A stretch of 42,905 bases of DNA from Paraburkholderia oxyphila NBRC 105797 (GCF_000685075.1 NZ_BAYD01000090.1:1-42905), one strand, 5' to 3'. Numbered from the stretch's first letter, positions 15,540 to 23,950 are shown. Translations and numbers: made by a program. The notes: generated from the letters alone by a model not told the origin.

Positions 15540-16526
15540 CTAAGGATGCACAGCGCACGAATCGGAACCATGGAGCTGTTGCTCCAGGCGCCAATCGGCA
15601 AACGTCAACGGACGCGCCAGCAGGTCATCTCCGTCCAGACGCGTCCAGCTGTAAAACGCACCCGGAAGCCCGTTGATCGGATGAGGCACCGCGTAGCGCA
15701 CGATTTCCGCCCCGGGCCGGTACGCCTGGTGCGGCCAGAAGACCGGCATGGTGCGCCGCGCATTCATCTCATCAAGCAGCTCGCGCGGACCACCTTCATC
15801 CGCGATCACGTCGCATTGCAGCGCCCAGTCGGTCTCGTCCCAGGCGAGAAAAATGCCCGCTTCGCCAGCGGCGTCGAAAGTCAAGATGGCGTTCCCGTCG
15901 GGTCGCCAGTAATACTCGGTAATCGACTCTCGCCTGGCGAGGTTTTCGAGCACCGCGATCGTCTCCGGCCGCGAATAGACGGCCCCCGTATCGTGAACAC
16001 TGACGAGCCCACGGCTCATGCAGTGCTTGCGTCGCGCCTCGCCTAACAACGCGCGCAGCTTGACGATCATTTCCGCGTCCGACTTCTTCAGGTAATAGTC
16101 GATCAATCCGGCATTGAACGCGTCGACGGCCTCGGGAGCCCCCGCTTTGCCGGTCAACAAGACTCTCGTGCAATCGATGCCCTTCATTTGCGACAGGAAC
16201 GTGAGCCCGTCGATTTCCGGCATCTCGTAGTCGACCACGACAGCGGCGACCGATTGGAAACGGTTGCCGTCCTCCATGATGTCGTCACCAACGGCATTTC
16301 CAGCGCCACAGTCGACCGCCGCATAGTCGCGCCCCGCCAGCCGCGCGCCCCTTGCCGGATATCCGTTGCGCATCACGAAGTCCAATGCCTGCCCGGGACG
16401 GGCAAAGAAATGATGCGTGCGGGTATCGGGAAACATGCTCCGCAATGCCGAGAGGAATCCGACACTGTCGTCGAGGAATACGACGGACGCGGGAAAGGAA
16501 ACGGGCTGCCGGGTAAAATCGCTCAT
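15540..16526 (-). CDS. Atypical response regulator (LqsR/PhcQ-like) with unknown C-terminal domain
   Basis: A 328-residue protein. The N-terminal receiver domain has the acidic pair in SVVFLDDSVGFLSAL (about D19-D20), the phospho-acceptor in AAVVVDYEMPEIDG (about D99) and the conserved Lys in DYYLKKSD (about K147). Residues about 53-93 are an insertion between the second helix and third strand, so the acceptor Asp is about 40 residues further along than usual. The C-terminal 160 residues (with EYYWRPDGNAILTFDAAGEAGIFLAWDETDWALQ) match no DNA-binding domain I know, so the output is probably not direct transcription. It is divergent from the receiver-kinase gene and part of the signalling cluster to 21766. 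The resemblance to LqsR or PhcQ is from architecture and context, not an alignment. Confidence 0.75.
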   Translation of the reverse strand: MSDFTRQPVSFPASVVFLDDSVGFLSALRSMFPDTRTHHFFARPGQALDFVMRNGYPARGARLAGRDYAAVDCGAGNAVGDDIMEDGNRFQSVAAVVVDYEMPEIDGLTFLSQMKGIDCTRVLLTGKAGAPEAVDAFNAGLIDYYLKKSDAEMIVKLRALLGEARRKHCMSRGLVSVHDTGAVYSRPETIAVLENLARRESITEYYWRPDGNAILTFDAAGEAGIFLAWDETDWALQCDVIADEGGPRELLDEMNARRTMPVFWPHQAYRPGAEIVRYAVPHPINGLPGAFYSWTRLDGDDLLARPLTFADWRLEQQLHGSDSCAVHP

Positions 16527-16822
16527 GGTCGCTTATGTCGTTGAGCCGCAGAATTAACGCGATTGCATCATCGGTTCGCGATGCGTATTGAATCGACGCG
16601 ATTAACTTTTGATGCAGTCCCTGGGCATTCCCCTGAAATGCTTCAAGAGCATTCTATGGCAGAATGCACGAGCGTGCGGAGCAGATTCGGAATACCCGAT
16701 CAAGTTTTACAAACTGCATCCGGCACTATCAAAACAGCCATGAAAGACGATCCATGCCGACCTCGTCCTTCGAGAAATATGCGAGACATCCCCATTCGAT
16801 TTTCACCTTCTGAGCCGTTGCG
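16527..16822. promoter_or_regulatory. Divergent promoter region of the two response-regulator genes
   Basis: This 296-bp intergenic stretch is visibly more AT-rich than its flanks. TGCATCA (16564-16570) and TGATGCA (16610-16616) form a spaced inverted repeat. No clear promoter consensus was found, and no gene I can support. Confidence 0.35.
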
Positions 16823-17995
16823 ATGAGCGGCCAGGTTCAACCTTCACCGCTCATTCTCTTCGTTGACGACGATGAGATGTCACGCACGCTATTCGCACGC
16901 GCAACGCGCGGTCTTTACCACGTTCGCGTCGCGCAGCACGCGGATGAGGCGATGGCGATTCTGGACAGGCATGCCGCCGAAACCGCCATTATCGTGACGG
17001 ACTTCCGGATGCCGGGCCGCAACGGCGACGATCTGCTGCGCGAGATCGCGCAGAAGTATCCGCATATCGTGCGCATCCTCGTCACGGCATACGCGGACAA
17101 GGACTTGCTGTTGCAGATGGTCAATACCGGCAACGTGTTTCGTATCCTCGAAAAGCCGCTGCGAATGGAGGCCATCTGCGAGGTCCTGAGTCTCGCGATC
17201 GCGCACTTCAATGAGCGGGAGAGCCGTCATCAGCGGCTGCTGGCCATGGACGAGACGTTGGGCTTTCTCGCCCATGAGCTCAATACGCCACTGGCGGCGA
17301 TTGCGCTTTTTGCGCGCGGCATTGGAGAGGACAGGCCCGATGAAACCGAGCCCGAGCGCCGTGCCAGGTTTGCCGACGCGGCCACCTCCATGCTCGATAA
17401 CGCGCAGTATTGCCTGAGCCTGATCGAGTCGTTCTGGTCGTCGGTCAAAGATGGCGGTCAGCGGCCGTCATCGCCGGCGGCCATGCACGAGGTCAGGGCA
17501 ACGCGCCTCGTGGCCGGACTGATCGAGACCTACCCGTTTGTCTCCTCGCAGCGCGACTGGATAACCGTCGATGTGCAGGGTGACTTTGTCGTGAGCGCGA
17601 TGCCCAATTGCGTGGCGCTGGTGCTGTCTTCGCTGTTGTCGAACGCCCTGCGTGCGCTCAATGGCTCGAACGCGCCGTCGTTGCGCATTGAAGTGACGAC
17701 ACTGCCTGCGCCTGCGATTCGCATCTGCGATAACGGTCCGGGGATTGCGCCGGACATCAAGGCGCGCCTCGCGCACGACGTCGTGACCACGCATGCCGGG
17801 AGCGGTGGCCACGGCATGGGCATGATCTTTTGCAACCGCATCATGCAATCATGCGGCGGAAGCCTGCGGATCGAATCCGCCCTGGGCGTGGGCACGACGG
17901 TCACGATGGACTTTGGCAACTCCAGAAAGCGGGCTTATGCCATCGACAGCCCCGCGCCGCTCGAAGCTCATTCGTCGCGCGGTACCTTGTCGTAG
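16823..17995 (+). CDS. Receiver-histidine kinase fusion (PhcR-like)
   Basis: A 390-residue soluble protein. An N-terminal receiver domain (about residues 8-120: FVDDDE, phospho-acceptor D60 in IIVTDFRMPGRNG, K111 in RILEKP) precedes a histidine kinase core (about 140-370): H-box FLAHELNTPLAA (H151), N-box LSSLLSNALRAL (N274), G1 DNGPGI and G2 GSGGHGMGM. All catalytic residues are present, so it could both receive a phosphoryl group and autophosphorylate. The receiver-first, kinase-second order without a membrane segment is the architecture of PhcR in Ralstonia quorum sensing. Its 3' end overlaps the convergent CqsS-like gene by 28 bases. Function in the same phosphorelay is inference. Confidence 0.85.
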   Translation: MSGQVQPSPLILFVDDDEMSRTLFARATRGLYHVRVAQHADEAMAILDRHAAETAIIVTDFRMPGRNGDDLLREIAQKYPHIVRILVTAYADKDLLLQMVNTGNVFRILEKPLRMEAICEVLSLAIAHFNERESRHQRLLAMDETLGFLAHELNTPLAAIALFARGIGEDRPDETEPERRARFADAATSMLDNAQYCLSLIESFWSSVKDGGQRPSSPAAMHEVRATRLVAGLIETYPFVSSQRDWITVDVQGDFVVSAMPNCVALVLSSLLSNALRALNGSNAPSLRIEVTTLPAPAIRICDNGPGIAPDIKARLAHDVVTTHAGSGGHGMGMIFCNRIMQSCGGSLRIESALGVGTTVTMDFGNSRKRAYAIDSPAPLEAHSSRGTLS

Positions 17996-20523
17996 CCGCG
18001 CGTCGTTCTGGCCGAAGCGCAATACGTTTGCAGCGCATCGGCCGAACGCTCGCCCAGTGCCGTGATCCGGCCAATCCAGTCGGGTTCCAGAGGCCACTGA
18101 CCGGCTACCAGCCGTGGATAGACGTTCCTCACCAGCGCGTGCAAGGCCTGCGCCCCCATATTGCCGCTGACACCGAGTAGACGATGCAGCGCCGCATGGG
18201 CCGCTTCGATATCCTGCTTCTGTGCGGCACCTGAAAGCTGCGTCAGCAGCGATCGAATCTGCGTGATGCCATTGAGGAAAGTCTCGTCGAGCAAATCGAG
18301 TCTCGCGAGTTCGTCGAGTTGCTCTTTGTCCAGCAGTTCGCCATCCGTTGCGATCGGCTGGACATAGGGCGGAATGAGCGAGGCCGGCGACGAGTCCGCC
18401 TTCGTCAAGGTGTGCAATACGCGCTGCCGCGCGAACTGCCTGGCAAGCGCCGCGTAGAGCGCGCCAACCTGAACGGGCTTGGTCACGACTTCATTCATGC
18501 CCGCGGCCATGCATTCCCGAACCGCGTCCATGTCGGTCTGGCCAGTCAAGGCGATGATCGGGATCCTCGCGTAGCGGTCGTTGCGGGCACGAATCAGCGA
18601 GGTGGCTTCCACGCCCCCGATCCCCGGCATGTTCACGTCGATCACGACCGCGTCGATGGCGGTGCCGTCCTTCAAACGACTCAGCACGGCATCGCCGTGC
18701 TCGGCTTCGATGACGCTCGCACCGCATCGCTCCAGATAAGCCTTGGCAACGAGCCTGCTGAAGGTGTCGTCGTCCGCCACGAGGATCGATTTGCCCTGGA
18801 AACCCTCGAAGCCCTTGCCCAGATGCCGCCGGTCGCCGCTTTCGAAGAGCGCCTGAAGCGACGTGATCAATTCCATCATGCCGCAGGATTTGCTGATCAC
18901 GTCATCCATGCCGGCTCGGCGCGCCAGGACATGAGCCACATTGCCGGACTCCGCGGTATAGCCCGCGATCAGGACATCCCGGTTCGGCAGTTCACTGCCT
19001 GCGCGAATTCTTTCGGTGGTCGTATAGCCATCCATGACCGGCATATTCACGTCCATCAATACGAGGTCGCAGGGCGCGGCGCCCCTGCCCTGCAACATGG
19101 CCAGCGCACGCTGCCCGTTGTCGGCCTCGCTGATCTGCGCGCCCAGCTTCGACAACACGCGCTGAACTTTCAATCGCTGGTCAGCGTCGTCATCGACGAG
19201 CAGAATGGATTTCCCGTGAAAGACAGGCGTGGCCCGCGCGAGAATCTCGCGCTCGTGCTCGGCGATCTCGCGGTCGGCAATAGCGGGAAAGCGCAACGTG
19301 AATTGCGTGAATTCGCCCAGTTCCGAATGGCAGGTGATCGTGCCGCCGAAGGCCTGCATCGCGCGCTGGCAGTATGCGAGCCCGAGTCCGGTCCCCGCCG
19401 AATTTCCCGCGGTACGGAAAGGCTCGAACAGATGCGGCAGGATTTCCGGGGAGATGCCCGGGCCGGTGTCGCGCACGACCACGGTATGGCGGTCGACCAC
19501 CAGCGTGAGCGTGGCCGAGGGGTGCGCCGCCATGTGATGCAGCGCGTTCTTGATCAGGTTGAAGAGCGTGAACAGATAGACCGTTTCGTCGACCTTGAAG
19601 ACGAAATCCTCGAGCACGAGGAGCCTGACCTTGCTGTGCTCGGTGTCGTCGGCAAAGCCGTATTCGTCCAGCACTTTACGCGTGGTGCTCGCCGCGCGCA
19701 GATAGACGAGATGGTCGGAGCGAATGGGTTTCGCGCTCACTTCGTCGAGCGTCATGGCAATGATGCGCAAGCCCCGCTCGATCGAGAGTTGGCCCTGTGC
19801 GAGGTAGCGATAGAGCGACGTCGCATTCGCGTGCGTCAACACCAGCGACCGGCCGATTTCGGTCGACGCAGGCAGGGTCTCCTCCATGCCGTCGAGCACG
19901 TACCTCAACTGGCTGAGCGGATTGCGCATTTCATGGGCGATCGAGCCCGCGAGCGCCTTGAGCGCCCGATTCTTTTCGACAAAGATGCGGCCTTTGCTGA
20001 TCGCGTGACTAAAGGCCATGCTGCACAGCACGACCACGGGGAGCAGCGCGATATTCGACATATCGGCTGCGCTGACGATGATCGGCGTTGGCGAAGTGAT
20101 GACCGCCGCCACGGTGCTCGCAGCGATACCGGCGCCGATGCAGGCCATCAGCAACAGCGGGCTGTCGATACACAGCGCCAGAATGAAGATCATCATGACT
20201 TCGGTCATCATCCACATCGTGGAGAAGTCATTTCTGATCGCCAGGAACGTACAGACGAACGGCAAGACGTAGATCAGGCAACAATGCCAGTAGATGAGCA
20301 GATAACGGCTGTACTGCTTGGGCCAGCGTGCCTGAAAGATCAACGGGATACAGAGGCACGCGGCGCTCAGGCGCAGAAAAAGATTGTCGTAAGGCTGCGG
20401 CAGGACCCAGGTCCAGACCACGTAGTAAATGGGGTGGCACAGGAGGCCCAATATGCCCCCCCAACGAATCGCAAGCCGGCTTCGTTCGAGCATGTCCCTC
20501 ATGCTTTCGCGCGGCATCACCAT
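17968..20523 (-). CDS. CqsS-like hybrid sensor kinase (6 TM - HK - receiver - receiver - Hpt)
   Basis: An 851-residue membrane phosphorelay protein. Residues about 18-175 form six membrane helices that resemble the sensor of Vibrio CqsS (GILGLLCHPIYYVVWTWVLPQPYDNLFLRL, then RNDFSTMWMM). The kinase follows: H197 in SIAHEMRNPLSQL, N325 in FNLIKNALHH, RDTGPGIS and GTGLGLAYC. Receiver 1 has D491 (VLMDVNMPVMDG), receiver 2 has D629 (VIDVNMPGIGG) and K682, and the Hpt domain has H780 in ALHRLLGVSGNMGA. CqsS detects alpha-hydroxyketones such as CAI-1; the ligand here is unknown. Start 20523 has GGAGG just upstream and lies 19 bases after the AAR-like gene, so the two form an operon. Vibrio CqsS has one receiver and no Hpt, so this is a more complete relay. 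Confidence 0.88.
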   Translation of the reverse strand: MVMPRESMRDMLERSRLAIRWGGILGLLCHPIYYVVWTWVLPQPYDNLFLRLSAACLCIPLIFQARWPKQYSRYLLIYWHCCLIYVLPFVCTFLAIRNDFSTMWMMTEVMMIFILALCIDSPLLLMACIGAGIAASTVAAVITSPTPIIVSAADMSNIALLPVVVLCSMAFSHAISKGRIFVEKNRALKALAGSIAHEMRNPLSQLRYVLDGMEETLPASTEIGRSLVLTHANATSLYRYLAQGQLSIERGLRIIAMTLDEVSAKPIRSDHLVYLRAASTTRKVLDEYGFADDTEHSKVRLLVLEDFVFKVDETVYLFTLFNLIKNALHHMAAHPSATLTLVVDRHTVVVRDTGPGISPEILPHLFEPFRTAGNSAGTGLGLAYCQRAMQAFGGTITCHSELGEFTQFTLRFPAIADREIAEHEREILARATPVFHGKSILLVDDDADQRLKVQRVLSKLGAQISEADNGQRALAMLQGRGAAPCDLVLMDVNMPVMDGYTTTERIRAGSELPNRDVLIAGYTAESGNVAHVLARRAGMDDVISKSCGMMELITSLQALFESGDRRHLGKGFEGFQGKSILVADDDTFSRLVAKAYLERCGASVIEAEHGDAVLSRLKDGTAIDAVVIDVNMPGIGGVEATSLIRARNDRYARIPIIALTGQTDMDAVRECMAAGMNEVVTKPVQVGALYAALARQFARQRVLHTLTKADSSPASLIPPYVQPIATDGELLDKEQLDELARLDLLDETFLNGITQIRSLLTQLSGAAQKQDIEAAHAALHRLLGVSGNMGAQALHALVRNVYPRLVAGQWPLEPDWIGRITALGERSADALQTYCASARTTRGYDKVPRDE

Positions 20524-20542
20524 CAGGCCTCCAATGACGTTT

Positions 20543-21766
20543 TTATGACCCCACCGGTTCAGGCAGGGCGCTCTGTTGTGCTTCCCGGACGATGGACGAA
20601 CCGTTCTTCCCGTGGAACGGCCCAACCGAAAATCCGTACTTCTTCAAAAGACTGTGAGTATAAGAAACCGACCACACTGGCGGACTGCCGACAATGAAAT
20701 CGGACGCTATGCCTTCCTGCCAGGCCGCATAGCCCTCGGCGAAACAGGTATAGCAGTCGCGCGTGCTCGGCAGCCTGAACGGGAACGCCGTGTTCAGCCC
20801 CGCCGGGCCACGGGCGAAGCATTCAATATATAGCGTCTGGCCGCGTGAGGCGAGTTCTGCTTCGACGCTCGCCGCCCGCGGATGGGAGTCGTCAATCCAG
20901 AATTGCGCGCGCCTGAGGTCGGCTGCCGTAAGGTACGGGACGCTGGTGCTGCTGGCGAGGATCGCGCCGTCGAACTGCGGCAGCGGTGTGTGCGGACTGA
21001 ACGTGTGGATCGACACCTTGACCCGCCCCAGCAGGTCGGCCGCCAGCAGCTCGCCCGCCTGCTCCCTGAGCAGGTTCACCTTGTCCGGCAAGTCGATCAG
21101 CACGAGCTCTCTCGGCGCGTCCTTGTAGAGCACGTACTTGGCCACCGTCGTGCCCAGCCGGCCGGCGGCGCCAAACAGCGCGAGCTTAGTATTGCCAAAC
21201 TCCAGGCCCACCTCGTTGCAGCAGTGCATGGCCCAGTCCTTGAGCATCGCCGCGGTTGCCGCGTGACCCGTGGTGATATGGGGCGGCTTGCTCGGACGCG
21301 GCAGCGCGCCATAGTTGCAGGCATAGGGCGTCGATGCGCCCATGGCCACCATGTTCAGCCCCGCTTGCCTCGCCAGCTCGAGCGCCGGGAAGAATTGCGC
21401 CTCCCTGAACCGCTTGATGCCACGCGCGCTGCCCAGCCACAGTTCGAGGGGCACCGGACAGGCGATGTTCGCCCCGATCACCTGCGAGCCCTGATAGATC
21501 GCCGATGCAATAAAGGGGCGCGTTCTCCAAAGCTCTTCTTCGAACGACGCGCTTCGATGCTTGACGTTATGAAACGAGAACGCCAGCGTGTCCCAATCGG
21601 TCGCGTGGAACAGAAAGCCAATGCCGCCTCGCCCCGCTGGCAGGTTCTCGCGTATTGCTTCCGGGTGGATGATGTGTTTGAGCTCCAACGGCGCGCTGTT
21701 GAGGTTAAGGCTGGAATAGATCCGCTCATCGAACCCGGCCGTCATTTCGTTATGAATTGGCGTCAT
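20543..21766 (-). CDS. AAR-like long-chain acyl-ACP reductase family protein
   Basis: A 407-residue protein resembling cyanobacterial acyl-ACP reductase (AAR, about 340 residues), which makes fatty aldehydes from acyl-ACP. Matching features: GFLFHATDWDTL near residue 50 (AAR GLIGHLTS), ALELARQAGLNMVAMGA near 155, ITTGHAATAAMLKDW near 188, the Rossmann glycine motif ALFGAAGRLGTTVAKYVL (about 218-235), WIDDSHPRA (AAR IDGGYPKN), and YTCFAEGYAAW, whose Cys aligns with the AAR catalytic Cys. About 50 extra residues precede the AAR start, and the linker differs. GAAGGGA lies upstream of ATG 21766. It is co-transcribed with the CqsS-like sensor and sits where a signal synthase would be. Family membership is from motif comparison by eye; the product is unknown. 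Confidence 0.75.
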   Translation of the reverse strand: MTPIHNEMTAGFDERIYSSLNLNSAPLELKHIIHPEAIRENLPAGRGGIGFLFHATDWDTLAFSFHNVKHRSASFEEELWRTRPFIASAIYQGSQVIGANIACPVPLELWLGSARGIKRFREAQFFPALELARQAGLNMVAMGASTPYACNYGALPRPSKPPHITTGHAATAAMLKDWAMHCCNEVGLEFGNTKLALFGAAGRLGTTVAKYVLYKDAPRELVLIDLPDKVNLLREQAGELLAADLLGRVKVSIHTFSPHTPLPQFDGAILASSTSVPYLTAADLRRAQFWIDDSHPRAASVEAELASRGQTLYIECFARGPAGLNTAFPFRLPSTRDCYTCFAEGYAAWQEGIASDFIVGSPPVWSVSYTHSLLKKYGFSVGPFHGKNGSSIVREAQQSALPEPVGS

Positions 21767-21792
21767 TATTTATTTCCCTTCGCGTGAAGTCT

Positions 21793-21835
21793 TGCCGGAT
21801 AGCCGGCGCAATGTCGCCAGTCGGGATTGACTGGC
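21793..21835. promoter_or_regulatory. Two palindromic elements upstream of the AAR-like/CqsS-like operon
   Basis: GCCAGTC-N6-GACTGGC (21816-21835) is a perfect 7-bp inverted repeat. Just beside it TTGCCGG and CCGGCGCAA form an imperfect one (21793-21812). They lie 27-69 bases before the start codon at 21766, in promoter position. The rest of the 335-bp gap to 22101 contains a CCTTCC-N7-GGAAGG hairpin (21972-21990) and no gene. Confidence 0.5.
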
Positions 21836-22101
21836 AATCCTTCAACTCTAGAGAAATATCCTGGCCTATGGTCATGGGGCCGTTGCTAATCGAATTGCGG
21901 TGGGCGCGCTTTCGATGTAGTGCGAAGGACTCCTGCGCGGGGCGCCATCCCGGCAAACAGGCGTGGCGGATCCTTCCGCTTTCTGGAAGGGTATCTTCCC
22001 GAGATCATGGTTAACCCTGGGCCCTGAAACTCCTAGACTTTGGTCATCGGTTGCAGCGAATCCGCAGCATCGAAAGCCAAAACACCATGGAGGTTGTCAT
22101 C

Positions 22102-22410
22102 ATGAAGTCCCTTATCCAGGCCGTCGCAGTGGCTGTTGCCCTCATTGTCCCGGTTGCATCGTTCGCCCAGTCGAATGGGCCGCTGACCCGCGCGCAGGTT
22201 CGCGCCGAACTGGTGCAGCTCGAAAAGGCCGGCTATAGCCCGGGCCGCGGCAACGATCCGCACTACCCCGACGACATCCTTGCCGCACAAGCCAAGGTCA
22301 ACGCACAAAACAGCGCGTTTGGCGGCGTCGCCAACGGCTCGGCGGCCTCGGGCGCCCCGGTTGCCCGCCCCGCCTACGACGGGATGAAGCCGATCTACTT
22401 CGGCCAGTAA
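22102..22410 (+). CDS. DUF4148 domain-containing secreted protein
   Basis: A 102-residue protein with a signal peptide (MKSLIQAVAVAVALIVPVASFAQS) and a DUF4148 domain: LTRAQVRAELVQLEKAGYSPGRGNDPHYPDDILAAQAKV. This family is abundant in Burkholderiaceae, usually as several small periplasmic paralogues of unknown function that are often stress-responsive. GGAGG precedes ATG 22102 at good spacing. It stands alone as a transcription unit with a terminator-like hairpin downstream. Confidence 0.92.
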   Translation: MKSLIQAVAVAVALIVPVASFAQSNGPLTRAQVRAELVQLEKAGYSPGRGNDPHYPDDILAAQAKVNAQNSAFGGVANGSAASGAPVARPAYDGMKPIYFGQ

Positions 22411-22469
22411 GCAGCGGGACTAGCCCATTCCCCAAGGGGCGCCGCACTCGTGCGCCCGTCGTTTGAAAG

Positions 22470-22512
22470 ACTGGCCCGCTCCCGCGATCAAGCCCGGAAC
22501 GAGCCAGTTTTT
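22470..22512 (+). terminator. Rho-independent terminator after the DUF4148 gene
   Basis: ACTGGC (22470-22475) pairs with GCCAGT (22503-22508), with additional pairing inside after one mismatch, and TTTTT follows directly. It is 60 bases after the stop. The remaining sequence to 22759 has no gene I can support and carries the promoter of the amidohydrolase. Confidence 0.55.
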
Positions 22513-22759
22513 GCATGAATACCTCCACCATGGGGGCCCCGCCCCGATGGTTTCACCCGGACCTCGCCGGTCTGGGTCTTTTTCGCCCTCGCGGGTGCGG
22601 TGCTAGCCGTCATCGCCCGAATTCCTTATATTCCCCATCGCGGATGCCCCGGAGCGTTTTATGCGCGGCCGGCTGCGCACGACGCCGCCGCCAATCCGGC
22701 GCGCCATCCCCCCGATTCGACGCTACCGCGTCCAGGCCAATATCAGGAGCCCCCACCCC

Positions 22760-23950
22760 ATGAGCGAAAGCCGTTATTGCGAAGTTGCCGACCTGGCCCA
22801 TGCCCGCGAGCAACTCAGCGAGATCCGTCATCACATCCACCAGCATCCGGAGCTGTCCTACGAGGAGGCCGATACGGCCGATTTCGTCGCGCGCAAGCTC
22901 GAGGCGTGGGGCTACGAGGTGACGCGCAATGTCGGCGGCCATGGGGTCGTCGGCTCGCTGAAGGTGGGCACGAGCGCGCGCACGGTGGGCGTGCGGGCCG
23001 ACATGGACGCGCTGCCGATCCAGGAGCAGACCGACCTCGATTACGCGAGCATTCACGACGGCAAGATGCACGCGTGCGGCCACGACGGCCACACCACCGT
23101 CCTGCTCGGCGCGGCGCAACAGCTCGCGAAGACGCGCAACTTCGACGGCACCGTGCACCTGATTTTCCAGCCCGCGGAGGAAGCGGGCTCGGACAGCGGC
23201 GCCGTGCGCATGATTGCCGATGGCCTGTTCGAGCGCTTCCCGTGCGAAGCGATCTTCGGGCTGCACAACCATCCGGGCATGGCGGCCGGCACGTTCGGCT
23301 TTCGCAGCGGCGCGTTGATGGCCGCCTGCGACACCGTCAAGGTGCGCATCGCGGGACGCGGCGGCCACGCCGCGCGTCCGCATCTGGCGATCGATCCCGT
23401 GCTGGTGGGCAGCAGCATCGTGATGGCGCTGCAATCGGTGGTGTCGCGCAACGTCGATCCGAACGAGGCCGCGGTGGTGACCGTCGGCTCGTTCCGCTCA
23501 GGCTTCGCGCCGAACGTAATACCGGAGGACGCCGTGCTGGAACTGAGCGTGCGCTCGTTCTCGCCGGCGGTGCGCGAGCTGCTGGAATCGCGCATCCGCG
23601 CGCTGGTGGAATCGCAGGCGCAGGCTTATGGCGCGAGCGCGGAGATCAACTATATCCGCGGCTATCCGGTGCTCGTGAACAGCGGGGCCGAGACCGAATT
23701 CGCGCGCCAGGTGGCCGAGGAGCTGGTCGGGCCGGAGCGCGTGGTTGCGCCGTTCCCGCCGATTGCGGGCAGCGAGGACTTCGCGTATTACCTGCAGCAG
23801 CGCCCCGGCTGCTTCGTGCGCCTCGGCAACGGCGAAGGCCAGCCGATGCTGCACAACGCCCGCTATGACTTCAACGACGAGAACCTCACCATTGGCGCCG
23901 CGTTCTGGACGCGTCTGGTTGAGCGCTTTTTGAGCGCGACGCGTACATAA
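22760..23950 (+). CDS. M20 family amidohydrolase (hippurate hydrolase / aminoacylase type)
   Basis: A 396-residue M20D peptidase. It shows IRHHIHQHPELSYEEADTADFV at the N-terminus, GVRADMDALPIQEQT with the first metal Asp, HACGHDGHTTVLLG with the metal His pair, FQPAEEAGSDSGA with the catalytic Glu, the dimerisation-domain His in GRGGHAARPHLAIDP, and SEDFAYYLQQRPGCFVRLG. The enzymes use two metal ions to hydrolyse N-acyl amino acids. ATG 22760 has AGGAG upstream and begins directly before the domain; the open frame to 22661 is not supported. It ends tail-to-tail with the PsiE-family gene. Confidence 0.93.
   Translation: MSESRYCEVADLAHAREQLSEIRHHIHQHPELSYEEADTADFVARKLEAWGYEVTRNVGGHGVVGSLKVGTSARTVGVRADMDALPIQEQTDLDYASIHDGKMHACGHDGHTTVLLGAAQQLAKTRNFDGTVHLIFQPAEEAGSDSGAVRMIADGLFERFPCEAIFGLHNHPGMAAGTFGFRSGALMAACDTVKVRIAGRGGHAARPHLAIDPVLVGSSIVMALQSVVSRNVDPNEAAVVTVGSFRSGFAPNVIPEDAVLELSVRSFSPAVRELLESRIRALVESQAQAYGASAEINYIRGYPVLVNSGAETEFARQVAEELVGPERVVAPFPPIAGSEDFAYYLQQRPGCFVRLGNGEGQPMLHNARYDFNDENLTIGAAFWTRLVERFLSATRT

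Noticed and set aside
16563..16826. 87-codon ORF whose stop overlaps the receiver-kinase start (ATGA)
   Set aside because: The overlap looks like coupling, but the product has no domain, a basic and low-complexity make-up, and no ribosome site; it covers the divergent promoter region.
18319..20697. 792-codon + strand ORF opposite the CqsS-like gene
   Set aside because: Also an antisense shadow: no domain, very Arg/His/Asp-rich; the opposite strand encodes intact kinase and receiver motifs.
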